A stretch of 64,000 nucleotides of DNA, taken from contig NZ_NEHO01000016.1 of assembly GCF_002113375.1 (NCBI RefSeq), positions 1 through 64,000 of the forward strand, read 5' to 3'. Numbering within the stretch: the first letter of the stretch is position 1; the number at the start of each line of letters is the position of its first letter. Positions 15,740-24,315 of this stretch are shown piece after piece. Under the pieces are notes generated by a model that was not told where the DNA came from, searched no databases, and saw nothing but the letters and a program-made list of their open reading frames with translations. A program made the translations under genes and the position numbers. The DNA is from Pseudomonas sp. R37(2017). Its GTDB lineage: Bacteria > Pseudomonadota > Gammaproteobacteria > Pseudomonadales > Pseudomonadaceae.

Positions 15740-17230
15740 ATGGTTGCCGCATTGCTTGATCGTCTAGGTGTGAACCCGGCCCTGTACCAGAACGGCAAAG
15801 TGCCGGTGCACTCGCCGATCGATGGCAGCAGGATCGCCGCCGTGAACTGGGAGGGCGCGGCTGAAGTCGAGCAGCACATCAGTCGCGCAGATCATGCGTT
15901 CGAACTGTGGCGCAAGGTCCCGGCACCGCGCCGTGGCGAGTTGGTGCGGCAACTGGGTGACATCCTGCGTGAATACAAGGCCGACCTCGGCGAGCTGGTG
16001 TCCTGGGAGGCCGGCAAGATCACCCAGGAAGGCCTGGGTGAAGTTCAGGAAATGATCGACATCTGCGACTTCGCCGTCGGCCTGTCGCGTCAGTTGTACG
16101 GTTTGACCATCGCCTCCGAGCGTCCTGGCCACCACATGCGCGAAACCTGGCATCCGCTGGGCGTTGTCGGCGTGATCAGTGCGTTCAACTTCCCGGTCGC
16201 GGTCTGGGCCTGGAACGCCACGCTGGCGCTGGTCTGCGGCAATCCGGTGATCTGGAAACCGTCGGAAAAGACGCCGTTGACCGCACTGGCTTGCCAGGCA
16301 TTGTTCGATCGCGTGCTGAAGAACTTCAGCGATGCGCCGCCACACCTGAGCCAGGTGATTATTGGCGGTCGCGATGCTGGCGAAGCCCTGGTCGATGATC
16401 CGCGTGTCGCACTGGTCAGCGCCACCGGCAGCACCCGCATGGGCCGTGAAGTGGCACCGAAAATCGCCGCACGTTTCGCTCGCAGCATTCTCGAACTGGG
16501 CGGAAACAACGCGATGATCCTTGGCCCAAGCGCCGACCTGGACATGGCCGTTCGCGCGATCCTGTTCAGCGCCGTCGGCACTGCCGGTCAGCGTTGCACC
16601 ACCCTGCGTCGCCTGATCGCCCATGAATCGGTGAAAGAAGAAATCGTCACCCGCCTGAAAGCCGCGTACTCGAAAGTCCGTATCGGCCATCCGCTGGAAG
16701 GCAACCTGGTCGGCCCGCTGATCGACAAGCAAAGCTTCGACAACATGCAGGACGCGCTGGAACAGGCCCTGAGCGAAGGCGGGCGGGTGTTTGGCGGTGA
16801 GCGGCAACTGGAAGACAAGTTCCCGAATGCCTACTACGTGTCGCCGGCGATCGTCGAAATGCCGGAGCAGAGCGACGTGGTGTGCCACGAAACTTTCGCC
16901 CCAATACTGTATGTGGTCGGTTACAGCGATTTCCAGGAGGCCCTGCGCCTGAACAACGCAGTGCCACAAGGCCTGTCCTCGTGCATCTTCACCACCGACG
17001 TGCGTGAAGCCGAGCAGTTCATGTCGGCGGTGGGGAGCGACTGCGGCATCGCCAACGTCAACATCGGCCCGAGCGGTGCGGAAATCGGTGGTGCATTCGG
17101 TGGCGAGAAAGAAACCGGCGGCGGTCGTGAGTCCGGCTCCGATGCGTGGCGCGGCTACATGCGTCGCCAGACCAACACCGTGAACTATTCGCTGGAATTG
17201 CCGTTGGCGCAGGGCATTACGTTCGATTAA
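15740..17230 (+). CDS. amaB: L-piperidine-6-carboxylate (alpha-aminoadipate semialdehyde) dehydrogenase
   Basis: 496-residue aldehyde dehydrogenase of the antiquitin-like (ALDH7) group, oxidising piperideine-6-carboxylate to 2-aminoadipate in lysine/pipecolate catabolism. The antiquitin-type ISAFNFPVAVWAWN motif, the glutamate motif LELGGNN and the catalytic cysteine in TAGQRCTTLRRL (about residue 285) are visible. It has a clear GAGGAG site. It is followed by amaA, which makes the substrate. Antiquitin resemblance plus the neighbour make this call firm. Confidence 0.92.
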   Translation: MVAALLDRLGVNPALYQNGKVPVHSPIDGSRIAAVNWEGAAEVEQHISRADHAFELWRKVPAPRRGELVRQLGDILREYKADLGELVSWEAGKITQEGLGEVQEMIDICDFAVGLSRQLYGLTIASERPGHHMRETWHPLGVVGVISAFNFPVAVWAWNATLALVCGNPVIWKPSEKTPLTALACQALFDRVLKNFSDAPPHLSQVIIGGRDAGEALVDDPRVALVSATGSTRMGREVAPKIAARFARSILELGGNNAMILGPSADLDMAVRAILFSAVGTAGQRCTTLRRLIAHESVKEEIVTRLKAAYSKVRIGHPLEGNLVGPLIDKQSFDNMQDALEQALSEGGRVFGGERQLEDKFPNAYYVSPAIVEMPEQSDVVCHETFAPILYVVGYSDFQEALRLNNAVPQGLSSCIFTTDVREAEQFMSAVGSDCGIANVNIGPSGAEIGGAFGGEKETGGGRESGSDAWRGYMRRQTNTVNYSLELPLAQGITFD

Positions 17231-17315
17231 GCAGCTTCGAGCTTCAAGCTACAAGCTTCAAGCAAACTGGCTTGCAGCTTGTAGCTTGTGGCTCGTAGCT
17301 GCTCCAACAGGAGCT
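17231..17315. repeat. AGCTTCAAGCT-type inverted repeat between amaB and amaA
   Basis: A run of AAGCTTCAAGCTACAAGCTT-like units faces its inverted copy (GCTTGCAGCTTGTAGCTTG), forming a large imperfect hairpin. Related sequences occur at about 37564-37590 and 43056-43142, so this is a third repetitive family, distinct from both REP families. Here it sits inside an operon. Confidence 0.7.
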
Positions 17316-17319
17316 ACCA

Positions 17320-18603
17320 ATGCCGTTACGCGAAGAGTGTCTGTGGGAAAAACTGACGCCGCAAAGGCCGGACAATTCGGCCCTCAAGGGTGAGGTCACG
17401 GTGGATGTCTGCGTGATCGGCGCCGGGTTTACCGGTTTGTCGGCGGCGGTGCATTTGCTGGAACAGGGTAAGACAGTCTGTGTGCTGGAAGCCCATCGTG
17501 CAGGTCACGGCGGCTCAGGGCGCAACGTCGGATTGGTCAACGCCGGGATGTGGATTCCCCCGGACGAGATCGAAGCCGGTTTTGGCACGCAAGTCGGCAG
17601 TCAGCTCAACCGCATGCTGGGTGCGGCGCCATCCCTGGTGTTCAGCCTTGTGGACAAATACAACATCGATTGCCAGTTACGCCGCGAAGGGACGCTGCAC
17701 ATGGCGCACAACGCCCGTGGCGAAGCCGATTTGCGCAGTCGTGAAGAACAATGGAAGCGACGCGGCGCTCCAGTGGAGTTGCTTACCGGTCAGGCCTGCG
17801 AGAAAGCCACCGGCACGAAAAAGATCGCCGCCGCGTTGCTCGATCGCCGTGCCGGCACGCTCAACCCGATGGCCTACACCACGGGGCTGGCCAAAGCGGC
17901 CATCGGCCTGGGCGGTCAGTTATTCGATCATTCCCCGGTCACCCGGCTCGAACGTCAGGGTCAGCGCTGGTCGGTGCAAACCGCCCAGGGTTCGGTCATG
18001 GCCGAGAAGGTGGTGATTGCCTCCAATGCCTACACCGAGGGTGACTGGACGGAGTTGCGGCGCAATTTCTTCCCTGGTTACTACTACCAGGTAGCCTCGG
18101 TCCCGCTGACCGAAGAGGCCGCCCGGCAAATTCTTCCCGGTGGCCAGGGATCCTGGGATACCCGTCAGGTTCTGAGCAGCATCCGTCGGGACAAGGACGG
18201 AAGGTTGTTGCTGGGCAGTCTCGGTAATGGCAATCAGAAACCGGCCTGGTTTCTCAAGGCCTGGGCCGACCGCGTGCAACAGCACTATTTCCCCTACCTC
18301 AAGCCGGTGGAGTGGGAGTGCACCTGGACCGGTCGCATCGCCTTCACCCCCGATCATTTGATGCGCCTGTTCGAACCGGCGCCCGGTTTAGTGGCGGTTA
18401 CCGGTTACAACGGTCGGGGCGTGACCACGGGAACGGTGGTCGGCAAGGCCTTTGCCGATTACCTGTGTAACGGAAATCCTCAAGCGCTACCGATTCCTTT
18501 TGCACCCATGCAGCCATTGACCGGGGCGGGATTGCGCAGTTGTCTGTATGAGGCGGGATTCTCGCTGTATCACGCGGGCCAGTGCCTGCGGATCGTGATC
18601 TGA
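17320..18603 (+). CDS. amaA: FAD-dependent oxidoreductase, probable L-pipecolate oxidase
   Basis: 427 residues of the DAO family. The N-terminal dinucleotide-binding motif VIGAGFTGLSAAVHLLEQG (about residues 31-49) is followed by the second FAD contact GHGGSGRNVGLVNAG. The C-terminal FAD motif TGYNGRGVTTGTVVGK is intact. AmaA oxidises L-pipecolate to piperideine-6-carboxylate, the AmaB substrate, delivering electrons to the respiratory chain. An AGGAG site precedes ATG 17320. Substrate specificity is inferred from the amaB neighbour; the fold itself is certain. Confidence 0.87.
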   Translation: MPLREECLWEKLTPQRPDNSALKGEVTVDVCVIGAGFTGLSAAVHLLEQGKTVCVLEAHRAGHGGSGRNVGLVNAGMWIPPDEIEAGFGTQVGSQLNRMLGAAPSLVFSLVDKYNIDCQLRREGTLHMAHNARGEADLRSREEQWKRRGAPVELLTGQACEKATGTKKIAAALLDRRAGTLNPMAYTTGLAKAAIGLGGQLFDHSPVTRLERQGQRWSVQTAQGSVMAEKVVIASNAYTEGDWTELRRNFFPGYYYQVASVPLTEEAARQILPGGQGSWDTRQVLSSIRRDKDGRLLLGSLGNGNQKPAWFLKAWADRVQQHYFPYLKPVEWECTWTGRIAFTPDHLMRLFEPAPGLVAVTGYNGRGVTTGTVVGKAFADYLCNGNPQALPIPFAPMQPLTGAGLRSCLYEAGFSLYHAGQCLRIVI

Positions 18604-18659
18604 AGGTTGATTTTTGCCGTGGGAAGCGGCGCTTTTTCGATCTGCAGCTAGCCTGTAGT

Positions 18660-18685
18660 GGTGCGGGTTGTAGCAGTCCCGCACC
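18660..18685. promoter_or_regulatory. 8-bp inverted repeat upstream of the amino-acid transporter
   Basis: GGTGCGGG (18660-18667) and CCCGCACC (18678-18685) are perfect inverted copies separated by 10 bases. This is upstream of the phased repeat array and the sigma-54 promoter. It could be an extra activator site or the 3' hairpin of amaA, which ends 57 bases earlier. Confidence 0.45.
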
Positions 18686-18700
18686 AGCAGTGTGCACTTC

Positions 18701-18820
18701 GGTGACGCACGTTGTTACAGGCTGGTTGCACGTCGTTTAAAGCCGCGGTTGCAATGATGGCGCAGCAGGGTTGCGCCTCAAAAAAATAATGGTTTCACCT
18801 TCCGCGGTTTAGACGGTTGC
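18701..18820 (+). promoter_or_regulatory. Phased array of GGTTGCAC direct repeats (probable enhancer)
   Basis: Direct repeats start at 18724 (GGTTGCAC), 18747 (GGTTGCAA), 18769 (GGTTGCGC), 18791 (GGTTTCAC) and 18815 (GGTTGCAC). A weaker sixth unit starts at 18701 (GGTGACGC). Spacings are 23, 23, 22, 22 and 24 bases, about two helical turns, so all units face the same side of the DNA. The array lies roughly 100-220 bases upstream of the start expected from the sigma-54 promoter at 18895-18910, the normal place for an enhancer-binding activator. The activator is not known to me. Confidence 0.7.
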
Positions 18821-18894
18821 ACGCCCAATGAAAATGGGCCCGAAACAGTCGAAATAACAAGAAAGCAGCGACTTTTTTCAGAATAAAAAACCGA

Positions 18895-18910
18895 TGGCAC
18901 GGCCCTTGCT
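18895..18910 (+). promoter_or_regulatory. sigma-54 (-24/-12) promoter of the amino-acid ABC transporter
   Basis: TGGCAC-GGCCC-TTGCT is an exact match to the consensus TGGCAC-N5-TTGCW. The predicted start is about 18922, giving a leader of about 44 bases before the binding-protein gene. RpoN dependence points to control by nitrogen status or by a dedicated enhancer-binding protein. Confidence 0.9.
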
Positions 18911-18965
18911 CTGAGCATTCAGTGAAGTCGCAGTGCCAATTAAAAAAACCATGGAGCACCACCTC

Positions 18966-20099
18966 ATGTCCCAGACGTTTTACAAGAAAGGCTTTCTGGC
19001 CCTCGCAGTGGCAACTGCGCTGGGTGTTTCTGCGTTTGCTCAGGCTGACATCAAGATCGGCGTAGCGGGACCAATGACGGGCGCCAACGCGGCATTTGGC
19101 GAACAGTACATGAAGGGTGCACAGGCGGCGGCCGATGCGGTCAACGCAGCAGGCGGCGTGAACGGGGAAAAAATCGTACTGGTCAAGGGCGATGACGCCT
19201 GCGAACCGAAACAGGCTGTGACGGTCGCCAAGGACCTGACCAACCAGAAAGTCGCCGGCGTGGTCGGCCACTTCTGCTCTTCCTCGACCATCCCGGCCTC
19301 CGAGATCTATGACGAAGCGGGCATCATCGCCATCACTCCAGGCTCTACCAACCCGGCCGTTACCGAGCGCGGCCTGAGCGCCATGTTCCGTATGTGCGGT
19401 CGTGACGACCAGCAGGGCATCGTGGCCGGTGACTACATCGTCGACGTGCTCAAGGGCAAGAAAGTCGTCGTGCTGCACGACAAGGACACCTATGGCCAGG
19501 GCCTGGCTGATGCCACCAAGGCTCAACTTGAAAAACGCGGCGTGAAGCCAGTGTTGTATGAAGGCCTGACCCGCGGCGAGAAAGACTTCAGCGCCGTCGT
19601 GACCAAGATCCGTGCGGCCGGTGCCGACGTGGTCTACTTCGGTGGCCTGCACCCGGAGGCTGGCCCACTGGTTAAACAACTGCGCACCGAAGGCCTCAAG
19701 GACGTGAAGTTCATGTCCGACGACGGCATCGTGACCGACGAACTGGTCACCACCGCTGGCGGCCCGCAATACACCGACGGTGTACTGATGACCTTCGGCG
19801 CAGACCCACGCCTGCTGCCAGACAGCAAGACCGTGGTAGACGCCTTCCGCAAGGCCGGTACCGAGCCTGAAGGCTACACCCTGTATGCCTACGCCTCGGT
19901 GCAGACCCTGGCAGCAGCTTTCAACGGCGCCAAGTCCAACAAGGGCGAGGACGCTGCCGCATGGCTGAAGAAGAACCCGGTCAAGACCGTCATGGGCGAG
20001 AAGACCTGGGACAGCAAGGGCGACCTGAAAGTGTCCGACTACGTGGTTTACCAGTGGGACAAGGACGGCAAATACCACCAGCTGGAAAAACAGAAGTAA
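18966..20099 (+). CDS. Branched-chain amino acid-type ABC transporter substrate-binding protein
   Basis: 377 residues: a Sec signal peptide (KKGFLALAVATALGVSAFAQA, cleaved about residue 25), then a type I periplasmic binding fold starting DIKIGVAGPMTGANAAFGEQ. DDACEPKQAV and VVGHFCSSSTIPA are LIV-binding signatures. It is clearly diverged from BraC of P. aeruginosa as I remember it and more like the PA4913 class, so the ligand is open. Lysine, pipecolate or another amino acid is possible given amaBA next door. Start ATG 18966 has GGAG 9 bases upstream; an earlier in-frame ATG has none. First gene of a five-gene unit. Confidence 0.9.
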   Translation: MSQTFYKKGFLALAVATALGVSAFAQADIKIGVAGPMTGANAAFGEQYMKGAQAAADAVNAAGGVNGEKIVLVKGDDACEPKQAVTVAKDLTNQKVAGVVGHFCSSSTIPASEIYDEAGIIAITPGSTNPAVTERGLSAMFRMCGRDDQQGIVAGDYIVDVLKGKKVVVLHDKDTYGQGLADATKAQLEKRGVKPVLYEGLTRGEKDFSAVVTKIRAAGADVVYFGGLHPEAGPLVKQLRTEGLKDVKFMSDDGIVTDELVTTAGGPQYTDGVLMTFGADPRLLPDSKTVVDAFRKAGTEPEGYTLYAYASVQTLAAAFNGAKSNKGEDAAAWLKKNPVKTVMGEKTWDSKGDLKVSDYVVYQWDKDGKYHQLEKQK

Positions 20100-20131
20100 G
20101 GGCTGACGCGATCGGCTGATCCCACGGTTCT

Positions 20132-20227
20132 CCTGTAGGAGCGAGCCTGCTCGCGATGACGGACTGACAGGCAACACATTCGTTGAATGTTCAACCGCTA
20201 TCGCGAGCAGGCTCGCCCCTACAGGGG
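20132..20227. repeat. REPIN, family 1, inside the transporter operon
   Basis: Inverted GAGCGAGCCTGCTCGC cores around a spacer, between the binding-protein gene and livH. A hairpin here can protect the upstream mRNA from 3' exonucleases, which would favour excess binding protein over membrane components. Confidence 0.9.
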
Positions 20228-20339
20228 GGCGGTGTGGGCCGGGCCGATCGTGACTGACATTGCTCCTGCGTACATCTGTATTTTCCTAGAAGAACCGCAT
20301 GCCCGGGGTGTGCAGGTTCTCACTGCGTGAGATTGCGTT

Positions 20340-21254
20340 ATGGATGGTATTTTCCTGCAGCAACTGGTCAACGGCCTGACCCTCGGGTCGGTCTATGGCC
20401 TGATCGCCATCGGCTACACAATGGTCTATGGCATCATTGGCATGATCAACTTCGCCCACGGCGAGGTTTACATGATTTCCGCTTACCTCGCGGCAATCAG
20501 TCTGGCACTGCTGGCTTACTTCGGTATTGAATCCTTCCCTCTTCTGATGCTCGGCACACTGGTGTTCACCATTGTCGTCACCGGGGTCTATGGCTGGGTC
20601 ATCGAACGCATCGCCTACAAACCCCTGCGTAACTCCACCCGACTGGCACCGCTGATCAGCGCCATCGGTATCTCGCTGATCCTGCAGAACTATGCCCAGA
20701 TCTCCCAGGGTGCCCGCCAACAGGGTGTTCCGACCCTGCTGACTGGCGCATGGCGTATCGATGTAGGCACTGGCTTCGTCCAGCTCACCTACACCAAGGT
20801 CTTCATCCTGGTTGCCGCGTTCGTCGGCATGGCTGCACTGACCTACATCATCAAGTACACCAAGCTCGGCCGCATGTGCCGTGCAACCCAGCAAGACCGC
20901 AAGATGGCCTCGATCCTGGGGATCAACACCGACCGGGTGATTTCCTACGTGTTCATCATCGGTGCAGCGATGGCGGCCCTGGCCGGTGTGCTGATCACCA
21001 TGAACTACGGCACGTTCGACTTCTACGCGGGCTTCGTCATCGGCATCAAGGCCTTCACTGCCGCGGTACTCGGCGGGATCGGCTCGCTGCCTGGCGCCAT
21101 GCTCGGCGGGATCATCCTCGGGATTTCCGAGTCGCTGTTCTCAGGCCTGGTCAACTCGGACTACAAAGACGTATTCAGCTTCTCGCTGCTGGTACTCGTT
21201 CTGGTCTTTCGGCCTCAAGGCCTGCTTGGCCGTCCTCTTGTGTCGAAGGTGTAA
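20340..21254 (+). CDS. livH: Branched-chain amino acid-type ABC transporter permease LivH
   Basis: 304 residues with about eight membrane helices; the inner-membrane channel half that pairs with LivM. Family marks are LVNGLTLGSVYGLIAIGYTM, GMINFAHGEVYMISAY near the N-terminus and FTAAVLGGIGSLPGAMLGG near the end. It starts at ATG 20340, separated from the binding-protein gene by a REPIN, and runs 3 bases from livM. Confidence 0.95.
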   Translation: MDGIFLQQLVNGLTLGSVYGLIAIGYTMVYGIIGMINFAHGEVYMISAYLAAISLALLAYFGIESFPLLMLGTLVFTIVVTGVYGWVIERIAYKPLRNSTRLAPLISAIGISLILQNYAQISQGARQQGVPTLLTGAWRIDVGTGFVQLTYTKVFILVAAFVGMAALTYIIKYTKLGRMCRATQQDRKMASILGINTDRVISYVFIIGAAMAALAGVLITMNYGTFDFYAGFVIGIKAFTAAVLGGIGSLPGAMLGGIILGISESLFSGLVNSDYKDVFSFSLLVLVLVFRPQGLLGRPLVSKV

Positions 21255-21257
21255 GCG

Positions 21258-22541
21258 ATGTCTTCAACCACTAAAAAAACCATTGATCTCAAAAAAAGCC
21301 TGGTTGATGCGATTCTTTCCGGCCTCGTTGCCCTGATCGTGTTCGGGCCGATCGTCGGCGTTGTGCTCGATGGCTACGGCTTCAACCTGGAATCGTCGCG
21401 GGTAGCCTGGATCATTGCCATCGTCATGGCTGGTCGCTTTGCCCTGAGCACGTTCCTGCAGACCCCCAAGGGCCTGCGAATCCTCGAAGGTTTCGAAAGC
21501 CCCGGCTCCGGGGTACACGTGTTGCCACCCGACTACAAATCGCGCCTGCGCTGGATCATCCCGCTGATGATCGTCATCGCCGTGGTGCTGCCGTTTTTCT
21601 CCAACTCGTACCTGCTGGGCGTGGTCATCCTCGGGCTGATCTACGTGCTGCTGGGCCTGGGGTTGAACATCGTGGTCGGCCTGGCCGGTCTGCTCGACCT
21701 GGGTTACGTGGCGTTCTACGCCATCGGTGCCTATGGCCTGGCGCTCGGCTATCAATACCTGGGGCTGGGTTTCTGGACGGTGTTGCCACTGGCGGCGATC
21801 ACCGCTGGCCTCGCCGGTTGCATCCTCGGTTTCCCGGTACTGCGTCTGCACGGCGACTACCTGGCGATCGTGACCCTGGGCTTCGGTGAAATCATTCGCC
21901 TGATCCTCAACAACTGGCTGTCCCTGACCGGCGGCCCGAACGGCATGCCGGCGCCATTGCCGACCTTCTTCGGCCTGGAGTTCGGCAAGCGGGCCAAGGA
22001 CGGCGGAGTTCCCTTCCATGAGTTCTTCGGCATCGCCTACAACCCCGACGTGAAGTACTACTTCATCTACGCGGTGTTGTTCATGGTTGTGCTGGCCGTG
22101 CTGTACATCAAGCACCGCCTGACCCGCATGCCGGTCGGCCGAGCCTGGGAAGCGCTGCGCGAAGATGAAATCGCCTGCCGCTCCATGGGCCTGAACCACG
22201 TGCTGGTCAAACTCTCGGCGTTCACCATCGGTGCTTCGACGGCGGGTCTGGCCGGTGTGTTCTTCGCCACCTACCAGGGCTTCGTCAACCCGACCTCGTT
22301 CACCTTCTTCGAATCGGCACTGATCCTCGCCATCGTGGTACTGGGCGGCATGGGGTCGACCATAGGCGTTGTTATCGCCGCGTTCGTGTTGACCGTGGCC
22401 CCGGAACTGCTGCGTGGCTTCGCCGAATACCGCGTCCTGCTGTTCGGCATGCTGATGGTGTTGATGATGATCTGGCGACCGCGCGGACTGATTCGGATCA
22501 GCCGTACCGGTGTGACCCCGCGTAAAGGAGTAGCGCCATGA
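21258..22541 (+). CDS. livM: Branched-chain amino acid-type ABC transporter permease LivM
   Basis: 427 residues. A soluble or poorly hydrophobic N-terminal region with two extra helices (to about residue 100) precedes the conserved LivM core. The core contains YVLLGLGLNIVVGLAGLLDL, LRLHGDYLAIVTLGFGEI and GAFTIGAS-type segments. It is the second half of the membrane channel. Its stop overlaps the livG ATG by four bases. Confidence 0.95.
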   Translation: MSSTTKKTIDLKKSLVDAILSGLVALIVFGPIVGVVLDGYGFNLESSRVAWIIAIVMAGRFALSTFLQTPKGLRILEGFESPGSGVHVLPPDYKSRLRWIIPLMIVIAVVLPFFSNSYLLGVVILGLIYVLLGLGLNIVVGLAGLLDLGYVAFYAIGAYGLALGYQYLGLGFWTVLPLAAITAGLAGCILGFPVLRLHGDYLAIVTLGFGEIIRLILNNWLSLTGGPNGMPAPLPTFFGLEFGKRAKDGGVPFHEFFGIAYNPDVKYYFIYAVLFMVVLAVLYIKHRLTRMPVGRAWEALREDEIACRSMGLNHVLVKLSAFTIGASTAGLAGVFFATYQGFVNPTSFTFFESALILAIVVLGGMGSTIGVVIAAFVLTVAPELLRGFAEYRVLLFGMLMVLMMIWRPRGLIRISRTGVTPRKGVAP

Positions 22542-23410
22542 GCGAAGTCGTACTCAGTGTCGAAAAACTGATGATGCACTTCGGCGGCATCAAGGCGTTG
22601 AACGATGTCAGCCTGAAGGTCAAGCGCAACTCGATCTTCGCTTTGATCGGCCCCAACGGTGCCGGCAAGACCACCGTGTTCAACTGTCTGACCGGGTTCT
22701 ACAAGGCCTCCGGCGGCAAGATCGAACTCAACTTGCGTGGCCAGAAGACCAACGTCATCAAGCTGCTGGGCGAATCCTTCAAACCGACGGATTTCGTCTC
22801 GCCGAAAACCTTCGCCAGCCGCCTGTATTACAAGGCGTTCGGTGGCACCCACCTGGTCAACCGGGCGGGCCTGGCGCGAACCTTCCAGAACATTCGCCTG
22901 TTCAGGGAAATGTCTGTGCTGGAAAACCTGCTGGTGGCCCAGCACATGTGGGTCAATCGCAACATGCTGGCGGGCATCCTCAACACCAAGGGCTATCGCA
23001 AGGCTGAAAGCGATGCGCTGGACCATGCGTTCTACTGGCTGGAAGTGGTGGACCTGGTGGACTGCGCCAACCGTCTGGCCGGTGAACTGTCCTACGGCCA
23101 GCAACGCCGCCTGGAAATCGCCCGGGCCATGTGTACCCGTCCGCAGGTCATCTGCCTCGACGAACCGGCCGCCGGCCTCAACCCTCAGGAAACCGAAGCG
23201 CTGAGCGCGATGATCCGGCTGCTGCGTGACGAGCACGATCTGACCGTGGTGCTGATCGAACACGACATGGGCATGGTTATGAGTATCTCCGACCACATCG
23301 TGGTGCTGGACCACGGCGTTGTCATCGCCGAGGGCGGTCCCGACGATATCCGCAACGATCCGAAAGTGATCGCCGCTTACCTGGGCGCGGACGAAGAGGA
23401 GCTCGTATGA
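22538..23410 (+). CDS. livG: Branched-chain amino acid-type ABC transporter ATPase LivG
   Basis: 290 residues. Walker A GPNGAGKTT (about 38-46), the LSYGQQRRLEIARA signature, Walker B VICLDEPAAGLNP and the switch His (LIEHDMG) are all present. Between Walker A and the Q-loop region (about residues 60-95) there is an insertion (VIKLLGESFKPTDFVSP..) that makes it longer than the roughly 255 residues I recall for BraF. ATGA overlaps on both sides couple it to livM and livF. Confidence 0.95.
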   Translation: MSEVVLSVEKLMMHFGGIKALNDVSLKVKRNSIFALIGPNGAGKTTVFNCLTGFYKASGGKIELNLRGQKTNVIKLLGESFKPTDFVSPKTFASRLYYKAFGGTHLVNRAGLARTFQNIRLFREMSVLENLLVAQHMWVNRNMLAGILNTKGYRKAESDALDHAFYWLEVVDLVDCANRLAGELSYGQQRRLEIARAMCTRPQVICLDEPAAGLNPQETEALSAMIRLLRDEHDLTVVLIEHDMGMVMSISDHIVVLDHGVVIAEGGPDDIRNDPKVIAAYLGADEEELV

Positions 23411-24126
23411 AGAACGGTGCCATCCTCGAACTCAAGGAACTGGACGTGTTTTACGGGCCGATCCAGGCCCTGAAGAAAGTCTCGCTGCACATCAACGAAG
23501 GGGAAACCGTCAGCCTGATCGGCTCCAACGGCGCCGGCAAGTCGACCTTGCTGATGTCGATCTTCGGCCAGCCACGGGCAGCGGACGGGCAGATCCTTTA
23601 CCAGGGCGTGGACATTACCCACAAGTCGTCCCACTACATCGCCTCCAACGGCATCGCGCAATCGCCGGAAGGGCGGCGGGTATTTCCCGACATGACCGTC
23701 GAGGAAAACCTGCTGATGGGCACCATCCCTATCGGTGACAAGTACGCCAAGGAGGACATGCAACGCATGTTCGAGCTGTTCCCTCGGCTCGAAGAGCGGC
23801 GCACCCAGCGGGCGATGACCATGTCCGGCGGCGAGCAGCAAATGCTCGCCATCGCCCGGGCGCTGATGAGTCGACCCAAGTTGTTGCTGCTCGATGAGCC
23901 GAGCCTGGGCCTGGCGCCGATCGTGGTGAAGCAGATCTTTGCGACCCTGCGGGAGCTGGCCAAGACCGGCATGACCATCTTCCTGGTGGAGCAGAACGCC
24001 AACCACGCACTGCGGTTGTCGGACCGGGCGTACGTGATGGTCAACGGCGAAATCCGCATGACCGGCAGCGGCAAGGAGCTGTTGGTCAACGAGGATGTGC
24101 GTAACGCGTACCTCGGCGGGCACTGA
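23407..24126 (+). CDS. livF: Branched-chain amino acid-type ABC transporter ATPase LivF
   Basis: 239 residues. Walker A GSNGAGKST, signature MSGGEQQMLAIARAL, Walker B LLLLDEPSLGLAP and the VEQNANHAL switch region are intact. It pairs with LivG to energise uptake. It overlaps livG by 4 bases, is the last gene of the operon, and is followed within 20 bases by a strong terminator. Confidence 0.96.
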   Translation: MKNGAILELKELDVFYGPIQALKKVSLHINEGETVSLIGSNGAGKSTLLMSIFGQPRAADGQILYQGVDITHKSSHYIASNGIAQSPEGRRVFPDMTVEENLLMGTIPIGDKYAKEDMQRMFELFPRLEERRTQRAMTMSGGEQQMLAIARALMSRPKLLLLDEPSLGLAPIVVKQIFATLRELAKTGMTIFLVEQNANHALRLSDRAYVMVNGEIRMTGSGKELLVNEDVRNAYLGGH

Positions 24127-24144
24127 GTTCCAGCGGTTATGCAC

Positions 24145-24176
24145 AAGCCCCGGCGCGCAATCGCCGGGGCTTTTTC
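24145..24176 (+). terminator. Rho-independent terminator of the amino-acid transporter operon
   Basis: AGCCCCGGCG pairs with CGCCGGGGCT around a 6-base loop, followed by TTTTTCTT. It lies directly after livF. Confidence 0.93.
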
Positions 24177-24196
24177 TTATCCCGAACACCACGCCT

Positions 24197-24300
24197 CCTG
24201 TAGGAGCGAGCATGCTCGCGATGGAGGCCCGAACAACGCGGGCATCCAGACTGCCCGCGTTATCGTTGACGACCATCGCGAGCATGCTCGCTCCTACAGG
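24197..24300. repeat. REPIN with nested hairpin
   Basis: Outer arms GAGCGAGCATGCTCGC (family 1, CATG variant) enclose a second perfect inverted repeat, AACGCGGGCA..TGCCCGCGTT. The whole 104 bases can fold as one long structure. Such nested symmetry suggests recent spread as a unit. Confidence 0.88.
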
Positions 24301-24315
24301 GGGGATTCAGGAATT

